Shown here one piece after another: positions 28,207 through 37,428 of a stretch of DNA of 64,000 nucleotides. The notes below the pieces were generated by a model. That model was not told the origin of the DNA and made no database searches. It saw nothing but the letters and a program-made list of their open reading frames with translations. Location: positions 744,001 through 808,000 of the forward strand of contig JARJHS010000002.1 in NCBI GenBank assembly GCA_029269725.1, written 5' to 3'. Numbering within the stretch: the stretch's first letter is position 1; each line of letters opens with the position of its first letter. Both the position numbers and the translations under genes were made by a program. The stretch is from Pollutibacter soli (GTDB lineage: Bacteria > Bacteroidota > Bacteroidia > Chitinophagales > Chitinophagaceae).

Positions 28207-29124
28207 TTAACCTAATAATTTATCAAGATAGAATTTACTTGTTGTTAAACTTGCAAATGCATCTGAAGGCATATCGTGCTCGACAAAAAATTGTTTTAAT
28301 CCTGCTTCTTTTGCAGCTGCGAAAATTGGTTTGAAATCAATCGTGCCCTGGCCGAGCGCACAGGGCTTGCCACTCGCGTCAATATCTTTTACATGCCAAA
28401 GAGGGAAACGACCTTTATGTTTTTTGAATAGTTCAACAGGATTCGCTCCTGCTTTCGATGCCCAGGCAAGATCCAGTTCAAACTTGAGAATATCCGGAGA
28501 GATCGAGAGAAATTCATCATAAGGTGTTACGCCATCCACTGATTTGAACTCTGCTTCATGATTGTGGAAACAAAGTGTAATGCCTGCTTTTTTTGCTGCT
28601 TCTCCTGATTTCCGCAATATCTCTTTCGATTGTTTTATCTCTTCTGCCGTTTTTACCGGTGTACTGGCGCATACAAGGTATGGAACTCCGGCTTCGGAAA
28701 GTTCTTTCACCAATACATCGGTATCGTCCTGCAAATTTTTTATTGGAGGAATTGTAATGGGATTACCATTTGCATCTACCGGTGGCTTTGCATTTGCCGG
28801 CATTTTGAAAGGCATTCCTGTTACATGATGCGATTTCCATGTCATGCCCATGGCTTTCAGCATAGCCGCAAATTCTTTCGCTGTTTTCCCATAATATCCA
28901 CCTTTACGGCTAAACGCAGATTCAATTTCTGTATATCCGAGATCTGCAATTTTCTTAAGCGTTCCTTCTACATCCTGGTCGATCGTGGTAAAAAATGTAA
29001 ACAGCTGAACACCATATTTATATTTTGTCGCTTTTGGTAATGCCTGCAATGAATTCAATCCCGGAAGCATTAAGCCACCAACAGTTGCAATACCAGCGTT
29101 GCGAATAAATTCTCTTCTAAACAT
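28207..29124 (-). CDS. Sugar phosphate isomerase/epimerase-like TIM-barrel protein with Tat-type signal
   Basis: 305 aa. The N terminus MFRREFIRNAGIATVGGLML is a twin-arginine-type signal, so the protein is exported folded. The rest matches the AP-endonuclease-2/xylose-isomerase-like barrel: YGVQLFTFFTTIDQDVEGTL, then CFHNHEAEF, then FELDLAWASKAGANPVELFK, PLWHVKDID and FFVEHDMPSDAF, which supply the usual His, Glu and Asp metal ligands. Periplasmic members of this family are common in Bacteroidota sugar-degradation loci; the substrate is unknown. It lies 11 bp after the PQQ-type dehydrogenase, so the two are co-transcribed. Confidence 0.85.
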   Translation of the reverse strand: MFRREFIRNAGIATVGGLMLPGLNSLQALPKATKYKYGVQLFTFFTTIDQDVEGTLKKIADLGYTEIESAFSRKGGYYGKTAKEFAAMLKAMGMTWKSHHVTGMPFKMPANAKPPVDANGNPITIPPIKNLQDDTDVLVKELSEAGVPYLVCASTPVKTAEEIKQSKEILRKSGEAAKKAGITLCFHNHEAEFKSVDGVTPYDEFLSISPDILKFELDLAWASKAGANPVELFKKHKGRFPLWHVKDIDASGKPCALGQGTIDFKPIFAAAKEAGLKQFFVEHDMPSDAFASLTTSKFYLDKLLG

Positions 29125-29135
29125 ATAACCTGTAA

Positions 29136-31916
29136 TTAATTTTTTGTGACCATAGCCACGGTTTTCGACTGCTTGAATTCAATTGATGAAACCTGCATCA
29201 GGTATTGACCCTGAACTGCTTTATCATTTCTGAAAACAAAATAGAGATCATGTTTTCCAGTTGTCGCAGGAATGTCTACAGTTTTTGATTCGCGTTTTTC
29301 CTGTACAGCCACAGGCGAAGATGTTGCGAGCAACTGCCCTGTTGGCGAACCGAGTCTTACTTCAATGATACCACCAGCTGCGTTGATCCTTGGAGCAGCT
29401 GACACCGCAATAACCAGCTGACCAATATTAGTAAGGTCGATATCCCGGTAACCGATATAGGCAGAATCGCCCTGCATATAAGTTGCCCGGAACAATGTTG
29501 TTTGCAGACTCACACCTTTTTTAAATTCTGCTTTTTCTGGATCAAGAGTCGGGAAACGAAGTATGTGAACCTCTTCACCAATGATAGCAGGTGTTGTTCC
29601 TTTGCCGCGATCGCGGTATGCCGCACGCACTACAAATGTTCCTTTGTCTTTTGCGCCATCCGGATATACGACAGGATAATTTCCTTTTGTTGGCAGTGAT
29701 GTGAAGGTTTTCTTTTCAGCCAGGCTGAGAATATATTCAACTATATACTTCGCATCATTTTTTGACAAGCTGGGGTGCGCGCTCATTGCATGATCACCCC
29801 AAACACCAACACCACCATTGATGACTTTGGATGCCAGTTTGTCTGCCATTTCAGGTTTGCCTTTGTATTTCTGAGCAATCTGTTGATAGGATGGCCCGAT
29901 AGATTTTTTGTCCATCGTGTGACAAGCTTTACAATCATTTTGTGTGATCAGTATTTGTCCTGTTGAAGTGAAGGCCTGAACATCGGCATTGCGATGCGTT
30001 TGTGAGGATTCAATGAGATCATAACCGATCGGTAAATAATCAATAGTCACTGCAACCTGTGATGGTTTAATCTGGCCACCAGCAAGTGAACCATCTTCTT
30101 TATCTTTTACCTGTACCTGGTATTTGATGGTATCTTTTGGAAAATAGAAAGTCTCGTTTCCATTGATAATTTTGAATTTAACATCAGGTTCTTCGTTACC
30201 CGCAAGTACCGTGATGGTTTCTGACGCAGAGCCACCATTTGGATCTGTAGCAGTAAGTGTCACTTTGTAATTTCCTGGTTTGTCAAGAGTAACTGACGGT
30301 TTTTTCTGGGCGAAAGTTTTCGAGTAGCCGGTACCGGTAATTTTCCAGGAATAGTTCAGTGAATCACCGTCTGCATCTGTTGACTGATCGGGACTGAGCT
30401 GCAATTTCATTGGCACAGCTCCTTTTGTTTTTACTGCAGAAATCTTTGCAACTGGATTTCTGTTACCAGCCTGGTAACTGATTTTCACCAATCGCGCATT
30501 ATCGTTTCCGCGGAACCATGCAGTTCCATATTCAAGTACATAGAGGTCACCATCCGGAGAAAAACTCATATCAATGGCGCTGCTGAAGTTCTCGTTTGGA
30601 AGAAATCTTTCCATCGATTTATAATCACCATTCTCATCAAAACTTACAGCCATTATCCAACCGCGCATGAATTCTACGATCAGCCATTTGTTTTCATAAT
30701 AAGAAGGGAAGGGTCTTACAGCATCAGGAAAATCTGAGCGATGATATACCGGGCCGCCAGTAGCGCTTCTACCTGAGCTTCCGACCAGTGGAAATTTTTC
30801 TGACATTCCATAGGGATACCAGATGAATGCCTTTTGAGCTGGTGGCAATTCTCTGAGTCCCGTGTTGTTTCTTGAATCATTTACCGGCTTCGCAGGATCA
30901 AATGGTGCACCTGTTTTTTTTGTCGCATAGTCGTAGTCGTTATAAGGAAGATTATCACCCTGGAAATAAGGCCAGCCGAAATTTCCTGCTTTTTTTGCCT
31001 GATTGAATTCATCATATCCACGAGGGCCCAGTTCTGTATCGTTTGATGCATCAGGTCCAACTTCTCCCCAATACAGGTAACCTGTTTTTGAATCGATGCT
31101 TGGGCGCCATGGATTACGATGCCCCATGGTATAGATTTCAGGTTTTGTTTTATCAGTGCCCTTAGGGAAAAGATTTCCTTCCGGGATGGTATAAGTTCCA
31201 TCGTTTTCCGGATGAATGCGAAGGATCTTTCCTCGCAAGTCGTTGGTGTTTCCCGCAGTACGCTGATCATCTGAGTTTTCCATTTCAGGCATTTCATTCA
31301 GATTGCTTGTACCTGATTGTGGGTTTACAGTATTGTTGCCAATAGTCAGATACAAATTACCCTGGGGATCCCATGCCATTCCACCACCTGTATGACAACA
31401 TTCTTCACGCTGTGTGGGTACTTCCAGCATCACTTTTTTTGATGACTCAACAAGTTTATCATTAACGAGTTCCCATCTCGCCAGTACGTGTTTCTTATCA
31501 TCAGGATCTGCATAGTACATATAGATCCAATTATTGTCTTTGTATTTCGGATGAGCAATAACACCCATCAGACCTTCTTCTGCTTCACGCTTTTGTCCTT
31601 TCCTGTTGGTGTATTGCGTGTTTACTGCGAGAGTGGTGACCAGCTTAACAGTATCCGATTTAGGGTCATACATTTTTACTCCGCCTTTTCTTTCAACGAT
31701 AAGCACTTTACTGCCGGGGAGATAAGTCATCGCCATTGGCTCGTTGAATTTTTCAGCAAGAATAGTTTTTGTGAAACGGTTGTCATCAGGCTTCACATCT
31801 TCTGCCGGATCCTTTTGGAGAGTAAATCCGAACCATGTTAAAGGGAGGGCAATGGCAAGCATCACAAATGCAATAAACCCGGATTTCCGGATCATCACGA
31901 CACGAGAAGAAGTCAT
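29136..31916 (-). CDS. Secreted PQQ-type sugar dehydrogenase fused to PKD, cytochrome c and carbohydrate-binding domains
   Basis: 926 aa, signal-anchor near residues 10-30 (SGFIAFVMLAIALPLTWFGF). Layout: six-bladed glucose/sorbosone dehydrogenase propeller at about 45-480 (NEPMAMTYLPGSKVLIVERK, then GGGMAWDPQGNLYLTIGNN and MGHRNPWRPSIDSKTGYLYW); PKD domain at about 490-575; class I cytochrome c at about 650-725 with the haem motif CKACH near residue 662; and a C-terminal CBM6-like beta-sandwich at about 790-920. This predicts a surface or periplasmic quinoprotein that oxidises a sugar and passes electrons to its own haem. An in-frame ATG at 31895 (MIRKSGF) is an alternative start. It forms an operon with the isomerase-like gene. 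Confidence 0.87.
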   Translation of the reverse strand: MTSSRVVMIRKSGFIAFVMLAIALPLTWFGFTLQKDPAEDVKPDDNRFTKTILAEKFNEPMAMTYLPGSKVLIVERKGGVKMYDPKSDTVKLVTTLAVNTQYTNRKGQKREAEEGLMGVIAHPKYKDNNWIYMYYADPDDKKHVLARWELVNDKLVESSKKVMLEVPTQREECCHTGGGMAWDPQGNLYLTIGNNTVNPQSGTSNLNEMPEMENSDDQRTAGNTNDLRGKILRIHPENDGTYTIPEGNLFPKGTDKTKPEIYTMGHRNPWRPSIDSKTGYLYWGEVGPDASNDTELGPRGYDEFNQAKKAGNFGWPYFQGDNLPYNDYDYATKKTGAPFDPAKPVNDSRNNTGLRELPPAQKAFIWYPYGMSEKFPLVGSSGRSATGGPVYHRSDFPDAVRPFPSYYENKWLIVEFMRGWIMAVSFDENGDYKSMERFLPNENFSSAIDMSFSPDGDLYVLEYGTAWFRGNDNARLVKISYQAGNRNPVAKISAVKTKGAVPMKLQLSPDQSTDADGDSLNYSWKITGTGYSKTFAQKKPSVTLDKPGNYKVTLTATDPNGGSASETITVLAGNEEPDVKFKIINGNETFYFPKDTIKYQVQVKDKEDGSLAGGQIKPSQVAVTIDYLPIGYDLIESSQTHRNADVQAFTSTGQILITQNDCKACHTMDKKSIGPSYQQIAQKYKGKPEMADKLASKVINGGVGVWGDHAMSAHPSLSKNDAKYIVEYILSLAEKKTFTSLPTKGNYPVVYPDGAKDKGTFVVRAAYRDRGKGTTPAIIGEEVHILRFPTLDPEKAEFKKGVSLQTTLFRATYMQGDSAYIGYRDIDLTNIGQLVIAVSAAPRINAAGGIIEVRLGSPTGQLLATSSPVAVQEKRESKTVDIPATTGKHDLYFVFRNDKAVQGQYLMQVSSIEFKQSKTVAMVTKN

Positions 31917-32020
31917 ACGGTTAATCGTTTTGTTAAATCTAGTTTGTTTAAAAAGACCGGGAAAAATGAATCGACCAATCCCGGATGGATTGAGACGAAA
32001 GCTGATAAAATTAAGCGAGT

Positions 32021-33328
32021 TCAGTCGATTTTATTCGCCGCTTTGGCCATTTCTGCCTGAATTTTCTCGTTGGACAGATTTCCCAAACTCCCCGCATGCG
32101 TATGGTTCAAAGGTTGACTGGCATCAAATTGAAACTCGCCTTTATTGATTGTATTGCCTACTTCCAGGTAGGCCTGCCTGAACGGGATATTTTTATTTAC
32201 CAGCTCATTTACTGCTTCGACGCTAAATATGTACTTATATTTTTCTTCCTGTAATATATTCTCCCTGAAGCTGATCTGAGAAAGCATGAGGATCATCAAT
32301 TGTATACAGGACTTCAGTTCTTCAATTGCGGGGAATAGAATTTCCTTTGTCAGCTGCATATCACGGTGATACCCGGAAGGCAGATTATTGATGAGCAGGG
32401 TGAGTTCATTGGGAATGGACTGGATCCGGTTGCATTTGGCACGTATGAGTTCAAATACGTCAGGATTTTTTTTATGAGGCATGATGCTGCTGCCGGTCGT
32501 CAGTTGTTCAGGAAAACTAATGAACCCGAAATTCTGACTGAGATAAAGACAGGAGTCCATGGACAGCCTGCTCAATGTTGCGGCTATCGAGGCCATGGCC
32601 ATAGATAATAGTTTCTCTGTTTTGCCACGGCTCATCTGGGCATATACTGAATTCCAATTGAGTGTAGAGAAGCCTAGAATTTCGGTGGTACGTTCACGGT
32701 GGAGTGGGAAAGAGGAGCCATATCCTGCGCCGCTACCCAATGGATTTTTGTCAGCAACTGCCCATGCTGCAGCCAGCATTTCCATGTCGTCAACCAGACT
32801 TTCAGCGTAAGCACCCAGCCATAGGCCTGCTGATGATGGCATCGCTATTTGCAGATGAGTATATCCGGGAATGAGAATGTGTTTGAATTTGTTGCTTTGC
32901 TGAATAAGCAAATCAAACAAACCCAATGTTCCGGATTTAAGATTTTTGATCTCTGAACGCAAATAGAGTTTGATGTCGACAGCCACCTGGTCGTTCCTGC
33001 TCCTGCCACTGTGAATCATCTTTCCAATTTCGCCTATACGTTGTGTTAAGGTAAATTCTACCTGTGAATGGATATCTTCAACTCCTTCGTCAATGCTGAA
33101 CGATCCGCCTTTTATTTCAGAGAGAATATTATTCAATTCGGCCACCGCTTTTGTAGCATCTTCTTTTGGCATCAGGCCTGTTTCTCCCAGCATGGTAACA
33201 TGAGCGATAGAACCCAGTACATCAAAAGGCGCAAGCACGATATCAAATTCTTTGTCCCTGCCAACAGTAAAGTCTTCGATGAGTGCAGCTGTTTCTGTAT
33301 TTTCTTTGTTCCAGAGTTTCATTGACAC
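32021..33328 (-). CDS. argH: Argininosuccinate lyase
   Basis: 435 aa. Splits argininosuccinate to arginine and fumarate, the last step of arginine synthesis. The superfamily signature GSSIMPHKKNPDVFELIRA is present near residue 275. Other blocks are VEDIHSQVEFTLTQRIGEIG and MIHSGRSRNDQVAVDIKLYL near residues 83-100 and PGYTHLQIAMPSS. Slightly shorter than the usual 450-470 aa. It is the last gene of the minus-strand arginine operon and starts 5 bp after the M20 gene. Confidence 0.96.
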   Translation of the reverse strand: MSMKLWNKENTETAALIEDFTVGRDKEFDIVLAPFDVLGSIAHVTMLGETGLMPKEDATKAVAELNNILSEIKGGSFSIDEGVEDIHSQVEFTLTQRIGEIGKMIHSGRSRNDQVAVDIKLYLRSEIKNLKSGTLGLFDLLIQQSNKFKHILIPGYTHLQIAMPSSAGLWLGAYAESLVDDMEMLAAAWAVADKNPLGSGAGYGSSFPLHRERTTEILGFSTLNWNSVYAQMSRGKTEKLLSMAMASIAATLSRLSMDSCLYLSQNFGFISFPEQLTTGSSIMPHKKNPDVFELIRAKCNRIQSIPNELTLLINNLPSGYHRDMQLTKEILFPAIEELKSCIQLMILMLSQISFRENILQEEKYKYIFSVEAVNELVNKNIPFRQAYLEVGNTINKGEFQFDASQPLNHTHAGSLGNLSNEKIQAEMAKAANKID

Positions 33329-33333
33329 CGGTT

Positions 33334-34428
33334 TTAATTCATCAGTTTTGATAAGAGCCGAATATACAAGTCAATTCCTTCTTCAATTTCTGTTAGAAAA
33401 ATAAACTCATCCGCTGTATGACTTCTTGCAGAATCACCTGGCCCCATTTTGAGCGCAGGAAAATCCATAAGGGCTTTATCCGATGTAGTAGGAGACCCAT
33501 AATAACTTCTTCCTAATTCGATTCCCGCTTTTACCAACGGATGTTCAAGTGCAATGGCCGTTGATTTTAGTCGTGTACTTCGAGGCTGGATTTCTGATTG
33601 CAGATTTTTCGTTAATGTATTCAGAATCTCATCAAAAGAATACAATTCGTTAACGCGTGTGTCGATTACAAATCTGCATGTTGACGGTACTACATTGTGT
33701 GCTTTGTTCTCTGTCTCAATAACCGTTACGCTCATCTTTACCTTATCAAGCAATGGAGAGACTTTCGAAAACTGATATCCATTAATCCATTCAATGTCTT
33801 TTAATGCAATACTGATGGCATTGATACCCTCATTGCGTGCCGCGTGTCCGGCTTTACCATGTGCGATAGCATCTATCACCAGCAATCCTCTTTCCGCTAC
33901 AGCCATCTGCATCAAAGTAGGTTCGCCCACAATCGCAGCATCAATTTGTTTTCCTTCCAGTTTTTCGAGGAAAAAAGGTTTCTGCAACAGTGCTTCAACG
34001 CCATTGCTTCCGGAAATTTCTTCTTCTGCAGTGGCTGCTAAAATCAGGTTATATTTCAGGTCAGGCCTGTCATAAAAATGTACAAAGCTGGCTATAAGCG
34101 ACACCAATGGGCCACCGGCATCGTTACTGCCGAGACCAAATAATTTTCCATCCTTTTCAATTGGCGTGAAAGGGTCAAGCGTATAACCTTTTGCTGGCTT
34201 TACCGTATCGTGATGTGAGTTTAAAAGTATAGTTGGTTTTGCAGGATCGAAATATTTATTGAAGGCATACACATTGTTGTCAGTGCGCGCATGTTCAATT
34301 CTCTGTAATGCAAGAAAACGCGTTATAACGCCTGCTGTCTGATCTTCTTCGCGGCTGAAGGATGGTGTTGATATCAACTCTTTAAGCAATCCTTTCGCAC
34401 TTTCATATAAACTCACCGATAATGCCAT
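33334..34428 (-). CDS. M20-family deacylase, N-acyl-ornithine/citrulline deacylase (ArgE-like)
   Basis: 364 aa cytosolic di-zinc hydrolase. Zinc and catalytic motifs of M20: LLNSHHDTVKPAKGY (His and Asp), LGSNDAGGPLVSLIA, then TAEEEISGSNG (general base Glu), and AIVGEPT. Its place between argB and argH shows that it removes the acyl group from the intermediate before or after carbamoylation. In Bacteroidota, where ArgF' acts on an acylated ornithine, the natural substrate is N-acyl-citrulline (pathway knowledge). Given Val90 in the neighbouring ArgF', the acyl group may be succinyl. It is 8 bp from argB and 5 bp from argH. Confidence 0.88.
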   Translation of the reverse strand: MALSVSLYESAKGLLKELISTPSFSREEDQTAGVITRFLALQRIEHARTDNNVYAFNKYFDPAKPTILLNSHHDTVKPAKGYTLDPFTPIEKDGKLFGLGSNDAGGPLVSLIASFVHFYDRPDLKYNLILAATAEEEISGSNGVEALLQKPFFLEKLEGKQIDAAIVGEPTLMQMAVAERGLLVIDAIAHGKAGHAARNEGINAISIALKDIEWINGYQFSKVSPLLDKVKMSVTVIETENKAHNVVPSTCRFVIDTRVNELYSFDEILNTLTKNLQSEIQPRSTRLKSTAIALEHPLVKAGIELGRSYYGSPTTSDKALMDFPALKMGPGDSARSHTADEFIFLTEIEEGIDLYIRLLSKLMN

Positions 34429-34436
34429 ACTGATAT

Positions 34437-35225
34437 TTAATTTCCTGCCGTGATTTTTGTTCCTGCTTTACCGGAAACAAGTTCATGCAGTTTTTCAGCA
34501 GGTCCGATAATTACCTCATGTACACCCTGGTCCAACGCTTTAAATGCGTTATCCAGTTTAGGTATCATGCCTGCAAAAATTTTATTTTCTGATTTCAGTT
34601 CGCGGTAGTATACGGGATTAATCGCAGGTATCCTGGAAGATTCGTCAGCTACATCCAGCAATACACCTGCTTTTTCAAAGGAATAAATCAGGCTGACTTT
34701 ATAATTTTTACTCATCGAACGTGCAATCTCTGATGCTATTGTATCAGCATTGGTATTCAGCAGTTGTCCTTTTCCGTTATGCGATATAGGGGCAATTACT
34801 AGATTCAGATTCTGTTCCAGTAGACTGCTAAGTGCATCAACATTAATTTCATCGATATCGCCGGCATAGCCATAATCGATATTTGTATTTTCCCGCTTGT
34901 GTGCGAGAATAATATTTGCATCAGGTCCGCAAAGACCGATGGATGAAACCTGCATACCTTGTAATTGTGCAACGATATTTTTATTGATATAACCGGCATA
35001 TACCATCGTCACCACTTTTAAAGTCTCAACATCTGTAATTCTTCGGCCATCCACCATTTGCTGAGGAATGGCGAGTGCTTCAGCAATTCTTGTGGCGAGT
35101 TTGCCACCGCCATGTACCAGGATCTTCTTTGCTTTCAAGGAAGCGAATGATTGCAAAAAATGCGAAAGCTTTGCTTCATCATCTATGATATTTCCTCCCA
35201 CTTTTACAATATAGAGTTCCTGCAT
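34437..35225 (-). CDS. argB: Acetylglutamate (N-acylglutamate) kinase
   Basis: 262 aa, amino-acid kinase family. Phosphorylates N-acylglutamate in the second step of arginine synthesis. Motifs: VKVGGNIIDDE at the N terminus, LVHGGGKLATRIAE near residue 37, GLCGPDANIILAHKR and GMIPKLDNAFKALDQGV near residue 215, which carries the ATP-binding Lys. The N-terminal helix seen in arginine-feedback-inhibited hexameric kinases is absent, so this form may not be feedback-inhibited (inference). It is 5 bp downstream of argF' and 8 bp upstream of the M20 gene. Confidence 0.95.
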   Translation of the reverse strand: MQELYIVKVGGNIIDDEAKLSHFLQSFASLKAKKILVHGGGKLATRIAEALAIPQQMVDGRRITDVETLKVVTMVYAGYINKNIVAQLQGMQVSSIGLCGPDANIILAHKRENTNIDYGYAGDIDEINVDALSSLLEQNLNLVIAPISHNGKGQLLNTNADTIASEIARSMSKNYKVSLIYSFEKAGVLLDVADESSRIPAINPVYYRELKSENKIFAGMIPKLDNAFKALDQGVHEVIIGPAEKLHELVSGKAGTKITAGN

Positions 35226-35230
35226 TCCGG

Positions 35231-36202
35231 TTACCTGATTGATTTTAGCATTTCTGACAAAACTGCCTGTGCTGCCCAGACGCGATTACCTGCTTCCTGT
35301 GTTACAATACTGTTCGGTCCGTCTAGTACTTCGTCACTGAGTTCGACATTGCGACGAACGGGAAGACAATGCATCACTTTCGCATTATTTGTCACAGACA
35401 ATTTTTCCTGTGTCAACATCCAGCCTGGATCATTTGTATAAATTTTTCCGTAATCAGCATACGTACTCCAGTTTTTTACATAAACAAAATCAGCATCTTT
35501 CAATGCTGCATCCTGCTCATGAATGATTGTTGCGCCTTTGGTGAATTTTTCATCCAGTTCATAGTCCTCGGGATGCGTGATCACAAAATCTGCTTCGCCC
35601 CATGCATTGATCCATTGCGAAAAACTATTTGCAACACATTGCGGCAAAGCTTTTACATGCGGCGCCCAGCTCAATACTATCTTCGGTTTCTTTTTTCCCG
35701 GTAACGGATTTGCGTTCAGGCTTTCTTTTATTGTGATTACATCGGTCAGACTCTGCAATGGATGCAGTGTTGCACTTTCAAGACTCAGAACCGGAATTCC
35801 CGCATATTTAATAAACTGGTTAATGTACAATTCACTGTAATCATCTGCTTTATTCTGAAGCGAAGGGAATGTACGAATAGCAAGTATATCAAAGTACTTT
35901 CCGAAAATCGGTGCAGCATCTTTTACATGCTCCACCTTGTTTCCGCTCATGATGGCTTCATCTTCAAATTCCAGTGCCCATCCTTCCTGTCCAACATTAA
36001 ACACAATCGACTCCATTCCCAACTGTTGCGCTGCCACCTGTGTACTCAATCGTGTACGCATACTCGGATTCAGAAACAGGCAGCCTATCCTTTTGTGTTT
36101 TCCGACAGCCTGGTCTTTCCAGGGTTCCTTTTTAAAATCAAGTGCCTTGCCGACCAGTGCATTGATATCGGCAACATCATCAACAGAAATAAATTTTCTC
36201 AT
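35231..36202 (-). CDS. argF': N-acyl-L-ornithine carbamoyltransferase (probably N-succinylornithine type)
   Basis: 323 aa. Member of the carbamoyltransferase family: NPSMRTRLSTQVAAQ carries the carbamoyl-phosphate site (variant of STRTR), HPLQSLTDVITI and MHCLPVRRNVELSDEVLDGP the second-substrate region. It resembles the AOTCase/SOTCase branch rather than ordinary OTCase. In that branch the residue in the sequence SGNKVEH (Val90 here) is Glu92 in acetylornithine enzymes and Pro90 in the Bacteroides succinylornithine enzyme; replacing Glu92 with Pro, Ser, Ala or Val is reported to switch specificity to succinyl (recalled). Val90 therefore suggests the succinyl substrate. It is coupled to argD (9 bp) and argB (5 bp). 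Confidence 0.9.
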   Translation of the reverse strand: MRKFISVDDVADINALVGKALDFKKEPWKDQAVGKHKRIGCLFLNPSMRTRLSTQVAAQQLGMESIVFNVGQEGWALEFEDEAIMSGNKVEHVKDAAPIFGKYFDILAIRTFPSLQNKADDYSELYINQFIKYAGIPVLSLESATLHPLQSLTDVITIKESLNANPLPGKKKPKIVLSWAPHVKALPQCVANSFSQWINAWGEADFVITHPEDYELDEKFTKGATIIHEQDAALKDADFVYVKNWSTYADYGKIYTNDPGWMLTQEKLSVTNNAKVMHCLPVRRNVELSDEVLDGPNSIVTQEAGNRVWAAQAVLSEMLKSIR

Positions 36203-36211
36203 GTGTATTGA

Positions 36212-37360
36212 CTAGTGCGTTGGTTGCGGTATAGATAACTCCTGCTGTACAGCTTCAAAAAACCTGTTGATCTCTTTATCGCCAATTGCCATTGAGGGCA
36301 GCAGGCGGATCACATTGGGTTTGGCTTCCCCTGTAAATATCCGTTCGCGGAATAACAGATTTTTTTTGAGTGATGCATTTGATTCCGGGACATCAAAACC
36401 GATCATCAGGCCACGACCACGAACATTTTTCAATTCGGGAAATTCTTTCAAACGCTTCATAATTTCAACACCTCTTTTTTCCGAATTACTCACCAGATTT
36501 TCCGACTGAATCACTTCAAGTACGGCAATCGCAGCTGCACAGGCCAGGTGATTTCCACCGAACGTTGTTCCCAGCATAAAATGTTTTGATTTGATGTGCG
36601 GCGCGATAATAATACCCGCAACAGGAAAACCATTGCCCATGCCTTTCGCCATGGAATAAATATCGGCATTCACCCCGGCAAAATCATGACTAAAGAATTT
36701 CCCGCTTCGTCCATAACCACACTGCACACTATCGGCGATGTACACACTTCCATATTGATCACAAAGTCTGCGAATATGTTGAAGGAAGTCAATGCTTGCT
36801 ACATTGATGCCGCCAACGCCCTGGATGCCCTCAATAATAACAGCTGCAATTTTATCACCCTGTTCTTTGAAACATGCTTCGAGTGCTTCGCTGTCATTAA
36901 AAGGGAGAAAGATGATATTGTCGGTCTGATTGACCGGTGCCCATAATGAGGGATTATCAGTCGCAGCCACCGCAAGTGATGTTCTCCCGTGAAATGCTTT
37001 TTTAAATGCTATCACTTTTTTTCTCCCTGTATGAAAAGAAGCCAGCTTTAAAGCATTTTCATTCGCTTCCGCTCCGGAATTGATCAGGAATAACTGGTAA
37101 TCTTTTTTACCCGAAACCTCTCCCAGCAAATTCGCCAGTTCTTCCTGTAATGGAATATGAATAGAATTACTATAAAACCCAACCTTATTCAACTGGTCCG
37201 TTATACGCTTCACATAATGCGGATGCGTATGACCAATACTTATCACCGCATGACCACCATACAGATCCAGGTATTCATTGTCATTTTCATCCCATACCCA
37301 TGAGCCTTTGGCTTTTGTTATGGTGATGTTGTTGAGGGGGTAAACGTCGAAGAGATTCAT
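36212..37360 (-). CDS. argD: N-acylornithine aminotransferase
   Basis: 382 aa, class III PLP aminotransferase. Converts N-acylglutamate semialdehyde to N-acylornithine. Motifs: INSGAEANENALKLASFHTG for phosphate binding, the Asp in VYIADSVQCGYGRSGKFF, and the Schiff-base Lys in YSMAKGMGNGFPVAGIII. The N terminus NNITITKAKGSWVWDENDNE is typical of ArgD. It is the first gene after the four-helix insert in the arginine operon, with heptad array 11 beginning 24 bp upstream of its ATG. Confidence 0.95.
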   Translation of the reverse strand: MNLFDVYPLNNITITKAKGSWVWDENDNEYLDLYGGHAVISIGHTHPHYVKRITDQLNKVGFYSNSIHIPLQEELANLLGEVSGKKDYQLFLINSGAEANENALKLASFHTGRKKVIAFKKAFHGRTSLAVAATDNPSLWAPVNQTDNIIFLPFNDSEALEACFKEQGDKIAAVIIEGIQGVGGINVASIDFLQHIRRLCDQYGSVYIADSVQCGYGRSGKFFSHDFAGVNADIYSMAKGMGNGFPVAGIIIAPHIKSKHFMLGTTFGGNHLACAAAIAVLEVIQSENLVSNSEKRGVEIMKRLKEFPELKNVRGRGLMIGFDVPESNASLKKNLLFRERIFTGEAKPNVIRLLPSMAIGDKEINRFFEAVQQELSIPQPTH

Positions 37361-37383
37361 TGTGCAATGTTTTTGGATTTAAC

Positions 37384-37411
37384 ATTAAACGTGGAACGTT
37401 GAACGCAGGCC
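37384..37411 (-). repeat. Heptad tandem array 11, left flank of the four-helix gene
   Basis: Units: attaaac, gtggaac, gttgaac, gcaggcc. Reverse-complemented, positions 37381-37407 match 37861-37887 at about 23 of 27 bases, including 13 identical (TGCGTTCAACGTT). It forms an inverted pair with array 12 around the gene at 37429-37788. Confidence 0.8.
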
Positions 37412-37428
37412 GTTCCTGTTCAGTATTC

